In this document: in pieces, positions 45,699-55,345 of the stretch
Layout: each line of letters begins with the position of its first letter
Position numbering within the stretch: position 1 is the first letter of the stretch
Source of the DNA: CAZHEV01 sp964531335 [NCBI: uncultured bacterium]
GTDB taxonomy: Bacteria; Eisenbacteria; RBG-16-71-46; CAZHEV01
Direction: 5' to 3'
Assembly: GCA_964531335.1 (NCBI GenBank)
Contig: CAZHEV010000001.1
Span: forward strand, 75,893 to 139,892
DNA: 64,000 nucleotides
Program-made: the position numbers and the translations under genes
The notes under the pieces: generated by a model
Seen by the model: the letters and a program-made list of their open reading frames with translations, nothing else
Databases searched by the model: none
Told to the model about the DNA's origin: nothing

Positions 45699-45721
45699 CG
45701 TCCGGAAGGCCGGCGGAACAG

Positions 45722-46444
45722 ATGCCTGAAAACTTCGTCTACGACAGGATCCTCCTAAAGCTCAGCGGCGAGATTCTCGCCGGCGACACGGAGTTCGGCA
45801 TAAACACGTCGCAGATCGATCCCATCGTCGATCAGATCGCGGAAGTGATGGAGATGGGAGTTCAGGTGTCCCTGGTGGTCGGCGCCGGCAACATCTTCAG
45901 GGGCCTCGCCGCCTCCGCTTCCGGCATGGACCGTACAGTTGCCGACCACATGGGCATGCTCGCGACGGTCATCAACTCTCTTGCTCTCCAGGATTTATTG
46001 GAAAGACGCGGCATTCACACCAGGGTGATGAGCGCCATTGCCATGGAGCAGATCGCCGAGCCCTACATCCGCAGGCGCGCGACCCGCCACTTGGAGAAGG
46101 GACGCATAGTGATTCTCGCCGCCGGGACCGGCAACCCGTACTTTACGACGGACACGGCGGCGGTTCTGCGCGCGGTCGAGATCAGGTGCCCCGTTATCCT
46201 CAAGGCCACCAAGGTGGACGGCGTTTTCACCGCCGATCCGGTCATCGATCCCACGGCGGAGAAGTTCGACGAGCTCACCTATCTCGACGTGCTCAACAAG
46301 GGTCTCAAGATCATGGACTCGACCGCCATTTCCCTCTGCATGGATAACAAGCTTCCGATAATAGTGTTCAACATGAACGTCAGGGGAAACCTGCTCCGCG
46401 TGCTGCGCGGCGACAAGGTCGGGACCCTGGTCAGGGGGGACTAG
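45722..46444 (+). CDS. pyrH: UMP kinase
   Basis: Phosphorylates UMP to UDP, using the bacterial amino-acid-kinase fold. Motifs: [53 protein letters not shown] and [14 protein letters not shown]. It is 240 residues. The position between tsf and frr is the standard bacterial order. Confidence 0.98.
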   Translation: MPENFVYDRILLKLSGEILAGDTEFGINTSQIDPIVDQIAEVMEMGVQVSLVVGAGNIFRGLAASASGMDRTVADHMGMLATVINSLALQDLLERRGIHTRVMSAIAMEQIAEPYIRRRATRHLEKGRIVILAAGTGNPYFTTDTAAVLRAVEIRCPVILKATKVDGVFTADPVIDPTAEKFDELTYLDVLNKGLKIMDSTAISLCMDNKLPIIVFNMNVRGNLLRVLRGDKVGTLVRGD

Positions 46445-46447
46445 AAC

Positions 46448-47005
46448 ATGGACAAAAAGCTTGTCGCGGATACCGAGCGGAAGATGAAGAACTCGGTCGA
46501 CGCCACGCGCAGAGAGCTGGCTACCATCAGAACCGGCAAGGCCACCACCTCTCTTCTGGACACCGTCAGGGTCAACTACTACGGGAACGTGGTCCCGTTG
46601 AACCAGGCGGCCAACGTCAGCGCCCCGGAGCCGCGCATGCTCCTGGTGCAGCCCTGGGAGAAGACCATGGTCGAGGAGGTCAAGAAGGCGATCTTGAAGT
46701 CCGACCTGGGACTGAATCCGACCGATGACGGGATGGTCGTTAGAATACCGATTCCGCCCCTGACCGAGGAGCGCCGGAAGGACTTGGTCCGAACGGTGAA
46801 GGTAATGGCGGAGGAAGGCCGCGTCAAGGTGCGTGGAATTCGCCGGGAGGCGAACGATAACCTAAAGCACATGGAGAAAGAGAAGGAGATCTCCGAGGAC
46901 GAGTCCCGGAAGACCCAGGCCGAGGTGCAGAAGCTGACGGACAAGTATACCGAGGCCATAGACGAAGTTCTGAGCAAGAAGCAGAAAGAGATAATGGAGG
47001 TTTGA
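46448..47005 (+). CDS. frr: Ribosome recycling factor
   Basis: Splits post-termination ribosomes with EF-G. Its 185 residues contain RTGKATTSLLDTVRVNYYG, PLNQAANVSAPEPRML, RIPIPPLTEERRKDL and KVRGIRREAND. It starts three bases after pyrH. The stop overlaps or abuts the possible uppS starts. Confidence 0.98.
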   Translation: MDKKLVADTERKMKNSVDATRRELATIRTGKATTSLLDTVRVNYYGNVVPLNQAANVSAPEPRMLLVQPWEKTMVEEVKKAILKSDLGLNPTDDGMVVRIPIPPLTEERRKDLVRTVKVMAEEGRVKVRGIRREANDNLKHMEKEKEISEDESRKTQAEVQKLTDKYTEAIDEVLSKKQKEIMEV

Positions 47006-47013
47006 CAGGTCCG

Positions 47014-47787
47014 ATGGAGGCAGGCAGGCTCCACAGGGATGAAGCCCGGTCGGTTGAGAGAACCACGATGGAGGAGGTCAAGGCGTCCGGGCGCATACCC
47101 AGGCACATAGCCATCATCATGGACGGCAACGGTCGGTGGGCCCAGACACGGGGATTGCCCAGGATCGCCGGGCACAAGGCCGGCAAGGGGCCCGTGCGTG
47201 AGGTGGTGGAGCTGTGCGGCGAGCTCGGCGTCGAAGTCCTTACCCTTTACACGTTCTCCATGGAGAACTGGAACAGGCCGCCCGAGGAAATAGAAGCGTT
47301 GATGAGCTTCCTCGAGTACACCCTGGTCGAAGAGAGGGATGAGCTCAAGAGGAACAACGTGAGGCTCGACGCGATCGGGCGGATCGCGGACCTCAGCCCG
47401 AGAGTCAGGAAGATACTCGCCGAGACCAAGGTGTTCTTGTCCGATAGCACCGGGCTGCTGCTCAATCTCGCTTTGAGCTACGGCGGCAGAAGCGAGATAG
47501 TGGATTGCGTAAACCGGATGCTCTTCGACGCGAGAGCCGGCCTTCTGCCGGATACCGTCACGGAGGAGGACGTGGAGGGCTACCTCTATACGGCCGGACT
47601 CCCCGACCCGGACCTTCTCATAAGAACGGGCGGGGAGAAGAGAATCAGCAACTTCCTCCTGTGGCAGCTCGCCTACGGCGAGCTCTGGATGACCGATCTA
47701 ATGTGGCCCGATTTCAAGAAGGCCGACCTTCTCGAGGCGGTCAGCGACTACCAGAAGAGGGAGAGAAGATTCGGGCGCGTAGAGTGA
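47014..47787 (+). CDS. uppS: Isoprenyl transferase (undecaprenyl diphosphate synthase)
   Basis: A cis-prenyltransferase making the C55 lipid carrier for cell-wall sugars. The catalytic motif is IAIIMDGNGRWA, with HKAGKGPVREVVE, TLYTFSMENWNRP, LNLALSYGGRSEI and PDLLIRTGGEKRISNFLLWQ. The start is uncertain: TTG 47002 (overlapping frr), ATG 47014 or ATG 47068, the last being closest to the usual N-terminus. From 47014 it is 257 residues. It opens the envelope block with cdsA and dxr. Confidence 0.95.
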   Translation: MEAGRLHRDEARSVERTTMEEVKASGRIPRHIAIIMDGNGRWAQTRGLPRIAGHKAGKGPVREVVELCGELGVEVLTLYTFSMENWNRPPEEIEALMSFLEYTLVEERDELKRNNVRLDAIGRIADLSPRVRKILAETKVFLSDSTGLLLNLALSYGGRSEIVDCVNRMLFDARAGLLPDTVTEEDVEGYLYTAGLPDPDLLIRTGGEKRISNFLLWQLAYGELWMTDLMWPDFKKADLLEAVSDYQKRERRFGRVE

Positions 47788-47821
47788 GACGGCGGGTCGC
47801 TACGCCACGGAGCGCCGTAAA

Positions 47822-48655
47822 ATGAAAAGTGCTTTCCGCCGCAGAACATTGGCGGGGGCGGCGTTCGTCCTGACAGTCACGGGGCCGGCCTACTTGGGAG
47901 GGGTCGCCTTTCTTTTTTTGGCGGCGCTGGTGGTCCTGGCCGGTCTGTTGGAGTTCTACGGGCTGGCGCGCGCGTGGGGATCGCGCCCCTTCACCCCTTA
48001 CGGCGCCGTCCTCGGAGCCGGGCTCGTGGTGTCCGCATTCTTGTCCGGGGCCCTGTTGATCGTCGCTGCCGCCGCCGCGGCGGCATTGTGCTTCGTGCCG
48101 GGACTTGCCCGGCGCTCGAGGCAAGAGATCTCCAGGGGGGCTGTGACGGCAGCCGGCGTACTCTATGTGGGGTTCTTGGGAGCCCACATGGTGGCGCTCA
48201 GGGAGGGCCCCGCCGCCGTGGGGCTCGATTACAAGGTCGGTTTCGTCGCGGTCATGGCGGTGTTCGCCTCGACTTGGTGCTGCGACTCCGCTGCCTACGT
48301 GGTCGGCAGCGCGATAGGAAAACACAAGCTCATACCGGCCATAAGCCCTGGAAAGACCTGGGAGGGCGGAGCCGCGGGGCTGGCCGGGGCGGTTGCGGGC
48401 ATCGCCCTTGTCAAATGGCTCGCCGGCGGCCAGAGTGAATGGACCGACCTCGCGATAATCGGCATATCGATCGGGGTCCTGTCGCAGATGGGGGATTTGG
48501 TGGAGTCCGCTCTCAAGAGACGCGCCGGGAAAAAGGACTCATCCGGTATCATCCCCGGCCACGGAGGGGTGCTGGACCGGTTCGACGGTTTTCTGTTCGC
48601 GGCGCCCGCCGCTTATTATTTCATGATTACGGGCGGGTTCGCGGTTCTAAGATGA
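47822..48655 (+). CDS. cdsA: Phosphatidate cytidylyltransferase
   Basis: Makes CDP-diacylglycerol for phospholipid synthesis. It has about seven to eight hydrophobic helices in 277 residues. The family signature near the end is GDLVESALKRRAGKKDSS followed by GIIPGHGGVLDRFDGFLFAAP, with STWCCDSAAYVVGSAIG and SPGKTWEGGAAG before it. ATG 47822 is 34 bases after uppS. Confidence 0.95.
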   Translation: MKSAFRRRTLAGAAFVLTVTGPAYLGGVAFLFLAALVVLAGLLEFYGLARAWGSRPFTPYGAVLGAGLVVSAFLSGALLIVAAAAAAALCFVPGLARRSRQEISRGAVTAAGVLYVGFLGAHMVALREGPAAVGLDYKVGFVAVMAVFASTWCCDSAAYVVGSAIGKHKLIPAISPGKTWEGGAAGLAGAVAGIALVKWLAGGQSEWTDLAIIGISIGVLSQMGDLVESALKRRAGKKDSSGIIPGHGGVLDRFDGFLFAAPAAYYFMITGGFAVLR

Positions 48656-48724
48656 GCTACCGCGGAGGAGGCGCGGCCCGGGACTGTGCCGGCCGTGGCT
48701 CCCCGTCCCTGGAGGCAACGAGCA

Positions 48725-49906
48725 TTGAGTGCTGAAGTGAAAGAGCCCCGGGCCGTCACCGTGTTGGGATCGACGGGCTCGATCGGTGTCCAGGCGCTGG
48801 ACGTTGTCCGGGCGTCACGGGGTAGGCTCTCCATCCGCGGTCTGGCCGCCAGGGCCGACTCCGCTTCGATGGCCGGGCAGGCGCTCGAGTTCAAGCCCTC
48901 CTATTTGGCGATGTCCGACCCGGCCGCCGGGGCGGCGGTGCGGAGAAGCCTGAAGGAGAGGATGGGCGACGACGCGCCCGAGGTTCTGCTCGGGGACGAA
49001 GGCGTGCTCGAGCTCGCCTCGGGAATGGGGGCCGACGTGGTCCTCAATGCCATCGTAGGCAGCGCCGGCCTGCTTCCCAGTCTCTCCAGTCTCGACGCCG
49101 GAGTGCGCCTCGCTCTCGCCAACAAGGAGACGCTGGTGATGGCGGGCCCCCTCGTGATGAGGAAGGCGGGGCGGGACGGCGCTCTCATCCCGGTTGACAG
49201 CGAGCACAGCAGCGTTTTCCGTTGCGCTCGCGGCCGCGAGCGGTCGCGAGTAAGGAGCGTTACACTCACCGCCTCGGGCGGGGCATTCAGGGGCTGGCCG
49301 CCGGAGCGGATAGCCCGGGTGAGCCCCGAGGACGCATTGAAACATCCCGTGTGGGATATGGGCCGCAGGATCACCGTGGACAGCGCCAGCATGATGAACA
49401 AGGCCCTTGAAGTGATAGAAGCCCAGCATCTATTCGATCTCCCCCCTTCGAGCGTCAAGGTTGTGGTTCATCCGCAGGCCTACGTGCACGGCCTGGTTGA
49501 GCTCGGCGACGGGACGCTTCTGGCCCATCTGGGGCCTCCGGATATGAGAATACCCATCGCTTACGCTCTGTTGTTTCCCGACGGCGATCCGCCGGGACAT
49601 GAGGCCCTGGACCTGGCGGCTTTGAAGACCCTGGAGTTTGAACGGCCGGATTTCGAGAAATTCCCCTGTCTCGCGCTGGGCTACAGAGCCGCGGAGGAAG
49701 GCGGGACCTCACCGGCCGCGCTCAACGCCGCGGACGAGATGGCGGTGGAGGCTTTCCTTGGACGCAGGATAGGATTCACGGATATAGCGGCCGTCGCGCG
49801 CAAAGTGCTCGACGCGCATTCCACGGAGCGGATAGAGTCGCCGGAACAGGTCCTCGAGGTGGACCGGTGGGCGAGGGAGCTTGCCAGGAGCCTCGTCGAG
49901 GCCTAG
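48725..49906 (+). CDS. dxr: 1-deoxy-D-xylulose 5-phosphate reductoisomerase
   Basis: The first committed step of the MEP isoprenoid pathway, which supplies the precursor for the uppS product. The NADPH loop is VTVLGSTGSIGVQAL, and ALANKETLVMAG, PVDSEHSSVFRC, RRITVDSASMMNKALEVIEAQHLF (metal and substrate residues) and VVHPQAYVHGLVE follow. It is 393 residues. TTG 48725 has GGAGG 9 bases upstream and gives the normal N-terminus; an earlier in-frame start at 48686 is less likely. Confidence 0.96.
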   Translation: MSAEVKEPRAVTVLGSTGSIGVQALDVVRASRGRLSIRGLAARADSASMAGQALEFKPSYLAMSDPAAGAAVRRSLKERMGDDAPEVLLGDEGVLELASGMGADVVLNAIVGSAGLLPSLSSLDAGVRLALANKETLVMAGPLVMRKAGRDGALIPVDSEHSSVFRCARGRERSRVRSVTLTASGGAFRGWPPERIARVSPEDALKHPVWDMGRRITVDSASMMNKALEVIEAQHLFDLPPSSVKVVVHPQAYVHGLVELGDGTLLAHLGPPDMRIPIAYALLFPDGDPPGHEALDLAALKTLEFERPDFEKFPCLALGYRAAEEGGTSPAALNAADEMAVEAFLGRRIGFTDIAAVARKVLDAHSTERIESPEQVLEVDRWARELARSLVEA

Positions 49907-49922
49907 CGGACGGAAGGGTCGC

Positions 49923-50744
49923 ATGGAGAGAGTGACGGCCGTCGTTCCGACCTTCAACGAAGAGGCGAAGATAGAGGACTGTCTGCGAAGCGCCCGCTTC
50001 GCGGACGAACTCGTGGTGGTCGACTGCAACAGCGGGGACCGCACCCGCGAGATCGCATCGGAGATAGCGGATCGAGTCGAGCTCCACACGTTCACCGGCT
50101 TCGCGGAGCTGAAGAACCGCTGCCTGCGGGAGGCCCGGCACCGCTGGGTCCTGCTCCTGGACGCCGACGAAAGAGTGTCGCCGGGCCTTCGCGACGAGAT
50201 GACCGCGGTTCTGTCGAGGCCGGCTCGCCCGGGATACTGGATACCCAGGGTCAATCACTTCCTGGGCAAAAGGATAAGAGGAGCCGGATGGGGCGGGGAG
50301 AAGGTGCTCAGGCTGGTCGATCGCGACAGGGGGCGCTACCCCGAGCGACTGGTGCACGAGAGGCTCCGGCTTGACGGCGAGGCGGGGGCCCTGAGGGGCA
50401 AGTTGCTTCACTACCCCTATGAGAGCCTTGAGGAATACTGGACGAAGTTCCACAGGTACGCCTGGCTGTCGGCGGGGGAGCTCAAGAAACAGGGCCGCGG
50501 GGGAGGGCTCTTTGCCCTGCTGCTGCGTCCGCCCGCCAGGTTTCTTCGAATGTACTTGTTGCAGATGGGTTTTATCGACGGGACCCACGGATTCCTACTG
50601 TGCGGGCTTTCCGCGCTTCAGGTTTACACGAAGTACGCAAGGCTCTGGGAGCTGAATCGTGAGGATGAGGGTCGCGCACATAGACTCGGCGAAGACGTGG
50701 AGAGGCGGAGAGGCGCAGGTTCTGGGCCTGGCCGGAGGCCTTAG
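49923..50744 (+). CDS. Family 2 glycosyltransferase (LPS core type)
   Basis: A 273-residue GT-A glycosyltransferase similar to WaaE/KdtX-type enzymes that decorate LPS inner core. It begins VTAVVPTFNEEAKIEDCLRS, has LVVVDCNSGDRT, the DxD-like LLLDADERV and, typically for this subgroup, HFLGKRIRGAGW and YPERLVHE. A C-terminal hydrophobic patch may associate with membrane. ATG 49923 follows GGAAGGG. Its last 86 bases overlap the next gene in another frame. The donor sugar is not deducible. Confidence 0.88.
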   Translation: MERVTAVVPTFNEEAKIEDCLRSARFADELVVVDCNSGDRTREIASEIADRVELHTFTGFAELKNRCLREARHRWVLLLDADERVSPGLRDEMTAVLSRPARPGYWIPRVNHFLGKRIRGAGWGGEKVLRLVDRDRGRYPERLVHERLRLDGEAGALRGKLLHYPYESLEEYWTKFHRYAWLSAGELKKQGRGGGLFALLLRPPARFLRMYLLQMGFIDGTHGFLLCGLSALQVYTKYARLWELNREDEGRAHRLGEDVERRRGAGSGPGRRP

Positions 50745-51771
50745 GGCCAGGGGACATGAAACTGTGGTCATGTGCCCGCCCGGCAGCGAGCTCGAGCTTG
50801 CCTGCGAGGCTCACGGCGTTCCCACCTCCGCCGTACGGATGCGTTCGGAGCTGGATCTGGCGGCGGCTCTCAGGCTTTCCCGCTCCCTCCGCCGCTTCCG
50901 GGCGGACATAGTCCACTTTCACACCGCGCGCGCTCACACCCTGGGGCTTATCGCCTCGAGAATCGCGGGTACTCCGGTCAAGGTCCTATCTCGTAGAGTG
51001 GATTTCGACGTGGGCCATAACGCATTCAGCAAGATCAAGTACAGGGCGTCCGTGGACTCGGTGATAGCTATTACCGAGGCGGTAAGAGACGTCCTGGTGC
51101 GCGGCGGCGTCGATCCCGAGCGCGTCTCGGTGATCTACAGCGGAATCGATCCCGGCGAGTACGAGGAACGGGCCGACGGGTCGGCCCTCAGGCGGGAGCT
51201 GGACATCCGTGATTCGGCGCCCCTGGTGGGGGCGATCGGTGCTCTGGCGCCTCACAAGGCTCAGGACCACTTCTTGAAGGCCGCGAAGAAGTTATCTCAA
51301 GAAATGCCGGAGGTTCGATATATAATCGTGGGAGAGGGCGAGCTCGAGCGGAGCCTCAAGGCCCTTGCCCGCTCTCTGCAATTGGATGATATAGTTACTT
51401 TTACCGGTTTTCGCCGCGACATCAAGGCGGTCCTTGCGGCGATCGATGTCTTCGTGCTGTCCTCCGTGGCGGAGGGCCTCTGTACCTCTATTCTCGACGC
51501 CATGGCCTGCGGGGTGCCCGTGGTCGCGACCAGGGTGGGCGGCGTGCCCGAGATCGTGGTAGACGGGGAGTGCGGCTCACTAGTGAGGGCCGCCGATCCC
51601 GGGGAGCTCGCCGCGGCGATAGCCCGCGTTCTGCGGGACCCGGGCATGCGGGAGCGCTTCGCGGCGGCGGGACGGGAGCGGGTCAAGAGCTTCACTGTGG
51701 AGAAAACCGTTAACGAGACGGAGAAGCTGTACCGGCGGCTTCTCCAGTCGAAGAAGGGCGAATGCAATTGA
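50659..51771 (+). CDS. Family 4 glycosyltransferase
   Basis: A 370-residue GT-B enzyme, retaining type. The N-terminal domain begins RVAHIDSAKTWRGGEAQVLGLAGGL, with VHFHTARAHTLG. The C-terminal domain has VGAIGALAPHKAQD, VGEGELERSLKA, and the donor-binding EGLCTSILDAMACGVPVVATRVGGVPEI. GTG 50659 has GGGAG 6 bases upstream and overlaps the preceding glycosyltransferase. The two are likely to act in sequence on a cell-surface glycan or LPS core, by inference from adjacency. It overlaps rseP by 10 bases. Confidence 0.9.
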   Translation: MRMRVAHIDSAKTWRGGEAQVLGLAGGLRARGHETVVMCPPGSELELACEAHGVPTSAVRMRSELDLAAALRLSRSLRRFRADIVHFHTARAHTLGLIASRIAGTPVKVLSRRVDFDVGHNAFSKIKYRASVDSVIAITEAVRDVLVRGGVDPERVSVIYSGIDPGEYEERADGSALRRELDIRDSAPLVGAIGALAPHKAQDHFLKAAKKLSQEMPEVRYIIVGEGELERSLKALARSLQLDDIVTFTGFRRDIKAVLAAIDVFVLSSVAEGLCTSILDAMACGVPVVATRVGGVPEIVVDGECGSLVRAADPGELAAAIARVLRDPGMRERFAAAGRERVKSFTVEKTVNETEKLYRRLLQSKKGECN

Positions 51772-53144
51772 TCGGATCTATATTGGCTGGAGTGCTCGTT
51801 CTGGGAGTGCTCGTGATGGTGCACGAGCTGGGACACTTCCTGGCGGCCAAGGCGTCCGGGATCAGGGTTGAGGAGTTTTCGATCGGCTTTTGGCCGCGGG
51901 TGGTTGGAGTAAGGAAGGGGGAGACCGATTACAGGATCTCGGCCCTCCCCATAGGCGGCTACGTGAAGATGGCGGGCATGAGCTACGAGGATGAAGCGCG
52001 CACGGGGGCGCCGGACGAGTTCCTCTCGAAGCCCTGGTACGCGCGTTCTTTCGTGGCGCTCGCGGGGCCCGGTATGAACTTCGTGCTGGCCGTTGTCCTG
52101 TGCTCGGCGATGGGCCTCATAGGGTACAACGTCGAGGACTATCCTCCCGTGGTCGGCGACACGGGAGGAAGCCCCGCGGCCGCCGAGCTCGGCCTGCGCG
52201 AGGGTGACGAGATAACCTCCGCCGCGGGGAGCCCGGTGGACACTTGGCATGGCTTCGCAGACGCCGTCTACGAGATCGAAGCGGACAGGACGGTCCAGAT
52301 CGACTTGGTCCGGGACGGAGCGCCGCTGAGCGTGAGCGCGCCCGCCGAGAAGGTGCGCGACATGTTGAGAACCACGCCTCCAAGGAATCCTCCCGTGGTC
52401 GGCTCAGTCCATCTGGGGACTCCCGCCTACAGCGCGGGCCTGGCCGAAAGGGACTCGATCATCGCGATAGACGGAGTCCCAATCGAGGACTGGTCCGATT
52501 TGCAGGCCGCCGTAAGCGCGAAGCCCGACGAGCCCCTGCGGCTCGACGTGGCCAGGGACGGGGGGAGGTTCTCCGTCGAGGTAGTTCCCCTGGCCATGGA
52601 GAACAGGTCGGGCGAGACCGTCGGCAGAATAGGCATCTCGCCGGTGGAGGCGGGAAGCTATACGGTAAGGCTGTCCTTCCTCGAGTCCCTCAAGCAGGGC
52701 CCGGCAATGGCCGTAGGGTTGACGGCCCAGATCTACAGGGGCCTCTGGATGCTGATAAGCAATCCCGGCTATCTGGCGAAGTCGGTCGTCGGTCCCATCG
52801 GGATCGTCCAGATGTCGGGAGGGGAGGCGCGCAAGGGCCTCGCGAACTACATATACTTCGGGGCGTTGATAAGCGTGGCGCTCATGGTCTTCAATCTGCT
52901 GCCCATTCCCGTCCTGGATGGAGGGCACGTCATAATATCGGCGGTGGAGGGCGGGATCAGGCGCAGGCTCAAGCCCAAAGTGCACATAATATTCCACAGG
53001 GTGGGCATGGCCATTCTGGGCGCCCTGGTCATATTCGTCCTTCTCAACGACGTGACCAGGGTCTGGAAGAGAGACCGCGCCGTTTCGAGGACCCAAACCG
53101 AAGCCACGGAATCTGGGGAGGAAGCCCGCCGGGAGGTCAAGTAG
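51762..53144 (+). CDS. rseP: RIP metalloprotease RseP (site-2 protease family)
   Basis: An intramembrane zinc protease. The zinc motif HELGH is at about residues 21-25 in the first membrane helix, and the third ligand is in NLLPIPVLDGGHVI near the C-terminus. Two PDZ domains (about 125-205 and 210-290) lie between helices, with ALPIGGYVKMAG, AGPGMNFVLAVV and GPIGIVQMSG. It is 460 residues, the two-PDZ form. Clustered with cdsA and dxr, as is common. No anti-sigma substrate is present here. Confidence 0.95.
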   Translation: MQLIGSILAGVLVLGVLVMVHELGHFLAAKASGIRVEEFSIGFWPRVVGVRKGETDYRISALPIGGYVKMAGMSYEDEARTGAPDEFLSKPWYARSFVALAGPGMNFVLAVVLCSAMGLIGYNVEDYPPVVGDTGGSPAAAELGLREGDEITSAAGSPVDTWHGFADAVYEIEADRTVQIDLVRDGAPLSVSAPAEKVRDMLRTTPPRNPPVVGSVHLGTPAYSAGLAERDSIIAIDGVPIEDWSDLQAAVSAKPDEPLRLDVARDGGRFSVEVVPLAMENRSGETVGRIGISPVEAGSYTVRLSFLESLKQGPAMAVGLTAQIYRGLWMLISNPGYLAKSVVGPIGIVQMSGGEARKGLANYIYFGALISVALMVFNLLPIPVLDGGHVIISAVEGGIRRRLKPKVHIIFHRVGMAILGALVIFVLLNDVTRVWKRDRAVSRTQTEATESGEEARREVK

Positions 53145-55345
53145 TGACCGAACCTTCCAAACACCTGCTCCACGGGCTCAACGAACCCCAGCGTCTCGCG
53201 GTGACGCACGGAGAGGGCCCTCTGCTTATATTGGCGGGCGCGGGAAGCGGCAAGACCAGGGTTCTCACTCACAGGATCGCCTACCTGGCGGGCGCCCGCG
53301 GCGTCAGCCCCTTTCGAGTCCTCGCCTTCACTTTCACCAACAAGGCCGCGCAAGAGATGAAGGATCGCGTGGAGCGGCTGCTCGGCGACACCGGCGGAGG
53401 CTGGATAGGCACCTTCCACGCGACATGCGCGCGGATACTGCGAAGAGAGGCGGGGTCGCTCGGATTCGACCAGTCCTTTTCCATCTACGACACGGACGAC
53501 CAGCAGAATCTCATAAAGGACATTCTGAAGGAGATGGGAATCTCCGACAGGGAGTTCCGGCCGCCCGCCGTCCTGGGGAAGATAAGCGCCTGCAAGAACG
53601 CGCTCGTCGGTCCCGCCGAGTACAGACAGACCGCGCTCACCCGATTCGACTCGCGGGTAGCGGACATATACGACGCCTATGACGCTGCTCTCAGATCGAA
53701 GAACGCGATGGACTTCGATGACCTTATATCGAGGACCGTTGAGCTGTTCTCGGGGAGCCCGGAAGCGCTGGAGCGCTATGCCGGCCGATTCGACCACGTG
53801 CTGGTCGACGAGTACCAGGACACAAATCACGCCCAATTCAGACTGATCGAAGCGCTGGGCAAGACACATCGCAACCTCTTCGTCGTCGGGGACGACGACC
53901 AGTCCATCTACGGATGGCGCGGGGCCGACGTGGGGAACATACTGAGCTTTCAAAGCTCTTTCCCGGACGCCGAGGTCATAAAGCTCGAGCAGAACTACCG
54001 GTCCACCGGGGCGATTCTGGCGGCCGCGGGAGCGGTGGTGATCAACAACGTCGCGAGGATGGAGAAGAGACTCTGGACCGAGAAACCGGACGGGGTCCTG
54101 CCCGAGCTCCATATCGCCGAGGACGAGCTGGACGAGGCGGACCGCGTAGCCGCGGCCGTCACCGACATGGCGCGCCGCGAGTCGCGCGATTACGGCGACT
54201 TCGGGGTGCTTTACAGGACGAACGCCCAGTCCAGAGCTTTGGAGTCGGCCTTCCAGCGAGCGGGCATCCCGTACGAGCTGGTGGGCGGCACCGCCTTCTA
54301 CCAGCGGCGCGAGATAAAGGATCTCATCGCTTACCTGCGCTGCGTGGCGAACCCGAAAGACGACGTGAGCTTCAAGAGAATCATCGATTGTCCCCCGCGG
54401 GGGGTCGGGCAAAAGAGCCTCGAGAAACTGGAAAGATTCGCCGCCTCGAGGGGCATAGGCCTTCAGGAGGCGGCCGGGCTCGCCGGCGAGTCCGGAGAGG
54501 TCGGGCCGGGGCCGGCTCGTTCTCTTGCGGAGCTGGCCGCCGGCCTCGCGGCCTGGCGGGAGCGCGGCGGCGAGGTATCCGTGGGCGAGCTGCTCGAGGA
54601 TGTGATAGAGAAAGTGGGTTACATGCCGCGCCTGCACAAAGAGGAGGGCGGAGAAGGCGGCCCCCGCGAGGAGAACGTGCTCGAGCTCATAGCCACGTGC
54701 TATCACTTCTCCGAGAACAGAGAGGACCCGTCGCTTCAAGCGTTCGTGTCGGAGGCGGCGCTTCTGGGCAACGTGGACAGATGGGAGGACTCCGAGAGCG
54801 CGGTGACCTTGATGACCGCCCATAACGCCAAAGGGTTGGAGTTCAAGGTCGTCTTCATCGTGGGGATGGAAGAAGGGCTTTTCCCGCACGCGTCGTCGCT
54901 GGAGGACCGCGACGAGCTCGAAGAGGAGCGACGACTCTTCTACGTGGGACTCACCAGGGCCCGGGAGCGGGTCCTGTGCTGGGCGGCCAACCGAAGAAGG
55001 CGCGGCCGCGCGTTCATCGAAAACGGGCTCTCTCGTTTCCTCGGCGAGATACCCGCGGAGCTGCTCAGAGTCGAATCCGACGGAGGCGACGCGGGCCTCG
55101 GCGCGGACCGCGCGATCGAGGACGTCGTGGCCCCGACGGCGACAAGGGCGGGCCGCGGATGGCCGTCAGTGGGGGACAGGGTATTCCACGCCTCCTTCGG
55201 ATGGGGAGTGGTGGTCCAGAAGGACAAGGGAACGACGCCGAGGTGCACCGTTGCGTTCGAGGTGGCCGGGACCAAGCGAATAATTACCACATATCTCAAG
55301 AAAGAGGAGGCGCAGGCGGATTATGGCCCAGTCCGGGAAGATTGA
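53144..55345 (+). CDS. ATP-dependent DNA helicase PcrA/UvrD
   Basis: A superfamily 1A 3'-5' helicase for repair and replication. Motif Q GLNEPQRLAV, Walker A AGAGSGKTRVLT, Ia FTFTNKAAQEMKDRV, II VDEYQDTNH, III GDDDQSIYGWRGAD, IV, V LMTAHNAKGLEFKVVFI and VI LFYVGLTRARER are present. The C-terminal tail carries a Tudor-like module (DRVFHASFGWGVVV) typical of PcrA. It is 733 residues. GTG 53144 shares its G with the rseP stop and follows GGGAGG by 7 bases. A much longer upstream open frame in the same phase has no coding support. Confidence 0.96.
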   Translation: MTEPSKHLLHGLNEPQRLAVTHGEGPLLILAGAGSGKTRVLTHRIAYLAGARGVSPFRVLAFTFTNKAAQEMKDRVERLLGDTGGGWIGTFHATCARILRREAGSLGFDQSFSIYDTDDQQNLIKDILKEMGISDREFRPPAVLGKISACKNALVGPAEYRQTALTRFDSRVADIYDAYDAALRSKNAMDFDDLISRTVELFSGSPEALERYAGRFDHVLVDEYQDTNHAQFRLIEALGKTHRNLFVVGDDDQSIYGWRGADVGNILSFQSSFPDAEVIKLEQNYRSTGAILAAAGAVVINNVARMEKRLWTEKPDGVLPELHIAEDELDEADRVAAAVTDMARRESRDYGDFGVLYRTNAQSRALESAFQRAGIPYELVGGTAFYQRREIKDLIAYLRCVANPKDDVSFKRIIDCPPRGVGQKSLEKLERFAASRGIGLQEAAGLAGESGEVGPGPARSLAELAAGLAAWRERGGEVSVGELLEDVIEKVGYMPRLHKEEGGEGGPREENVLELIATCYHFSENREDPSLQAFVSEAALLGNVDRWEDSESAVTLMTAHNAKGLEFKVVFIVGMEEGLFPHASSLEDRDELEEERRLFYVGLTRARERVLCWAANRRRRGRAFIENGLSRFLGEIPAELLRVESDGGDAGLGADRAIEDVVAPTATRAGRGWPSVGDRVFHASFGWGVVVQKDKGTTPRCTVAFEVAGTKRIITTYLKKEEAQADYGPVRED

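Noticed and set aside
52244-53143. A long N-terminal extension of the PcrA helicase within rseP
   Set aside because: The extension is an Arg/Gly-rich off-frame translation of rseP; GTG 53144 has a good ribosome site and gives the standard helicase N-terminus.
52847-54889. A 680-codon open frame antisense to rseP and pcrA, and a similar 714-codon frame antisense to mutS2 (29346-31490)
   Set aside because: Both are shadows of strong GC-rich codon bias; the sense strand encodes complete conserved proteins and the antisense products show no recognisable motifs.
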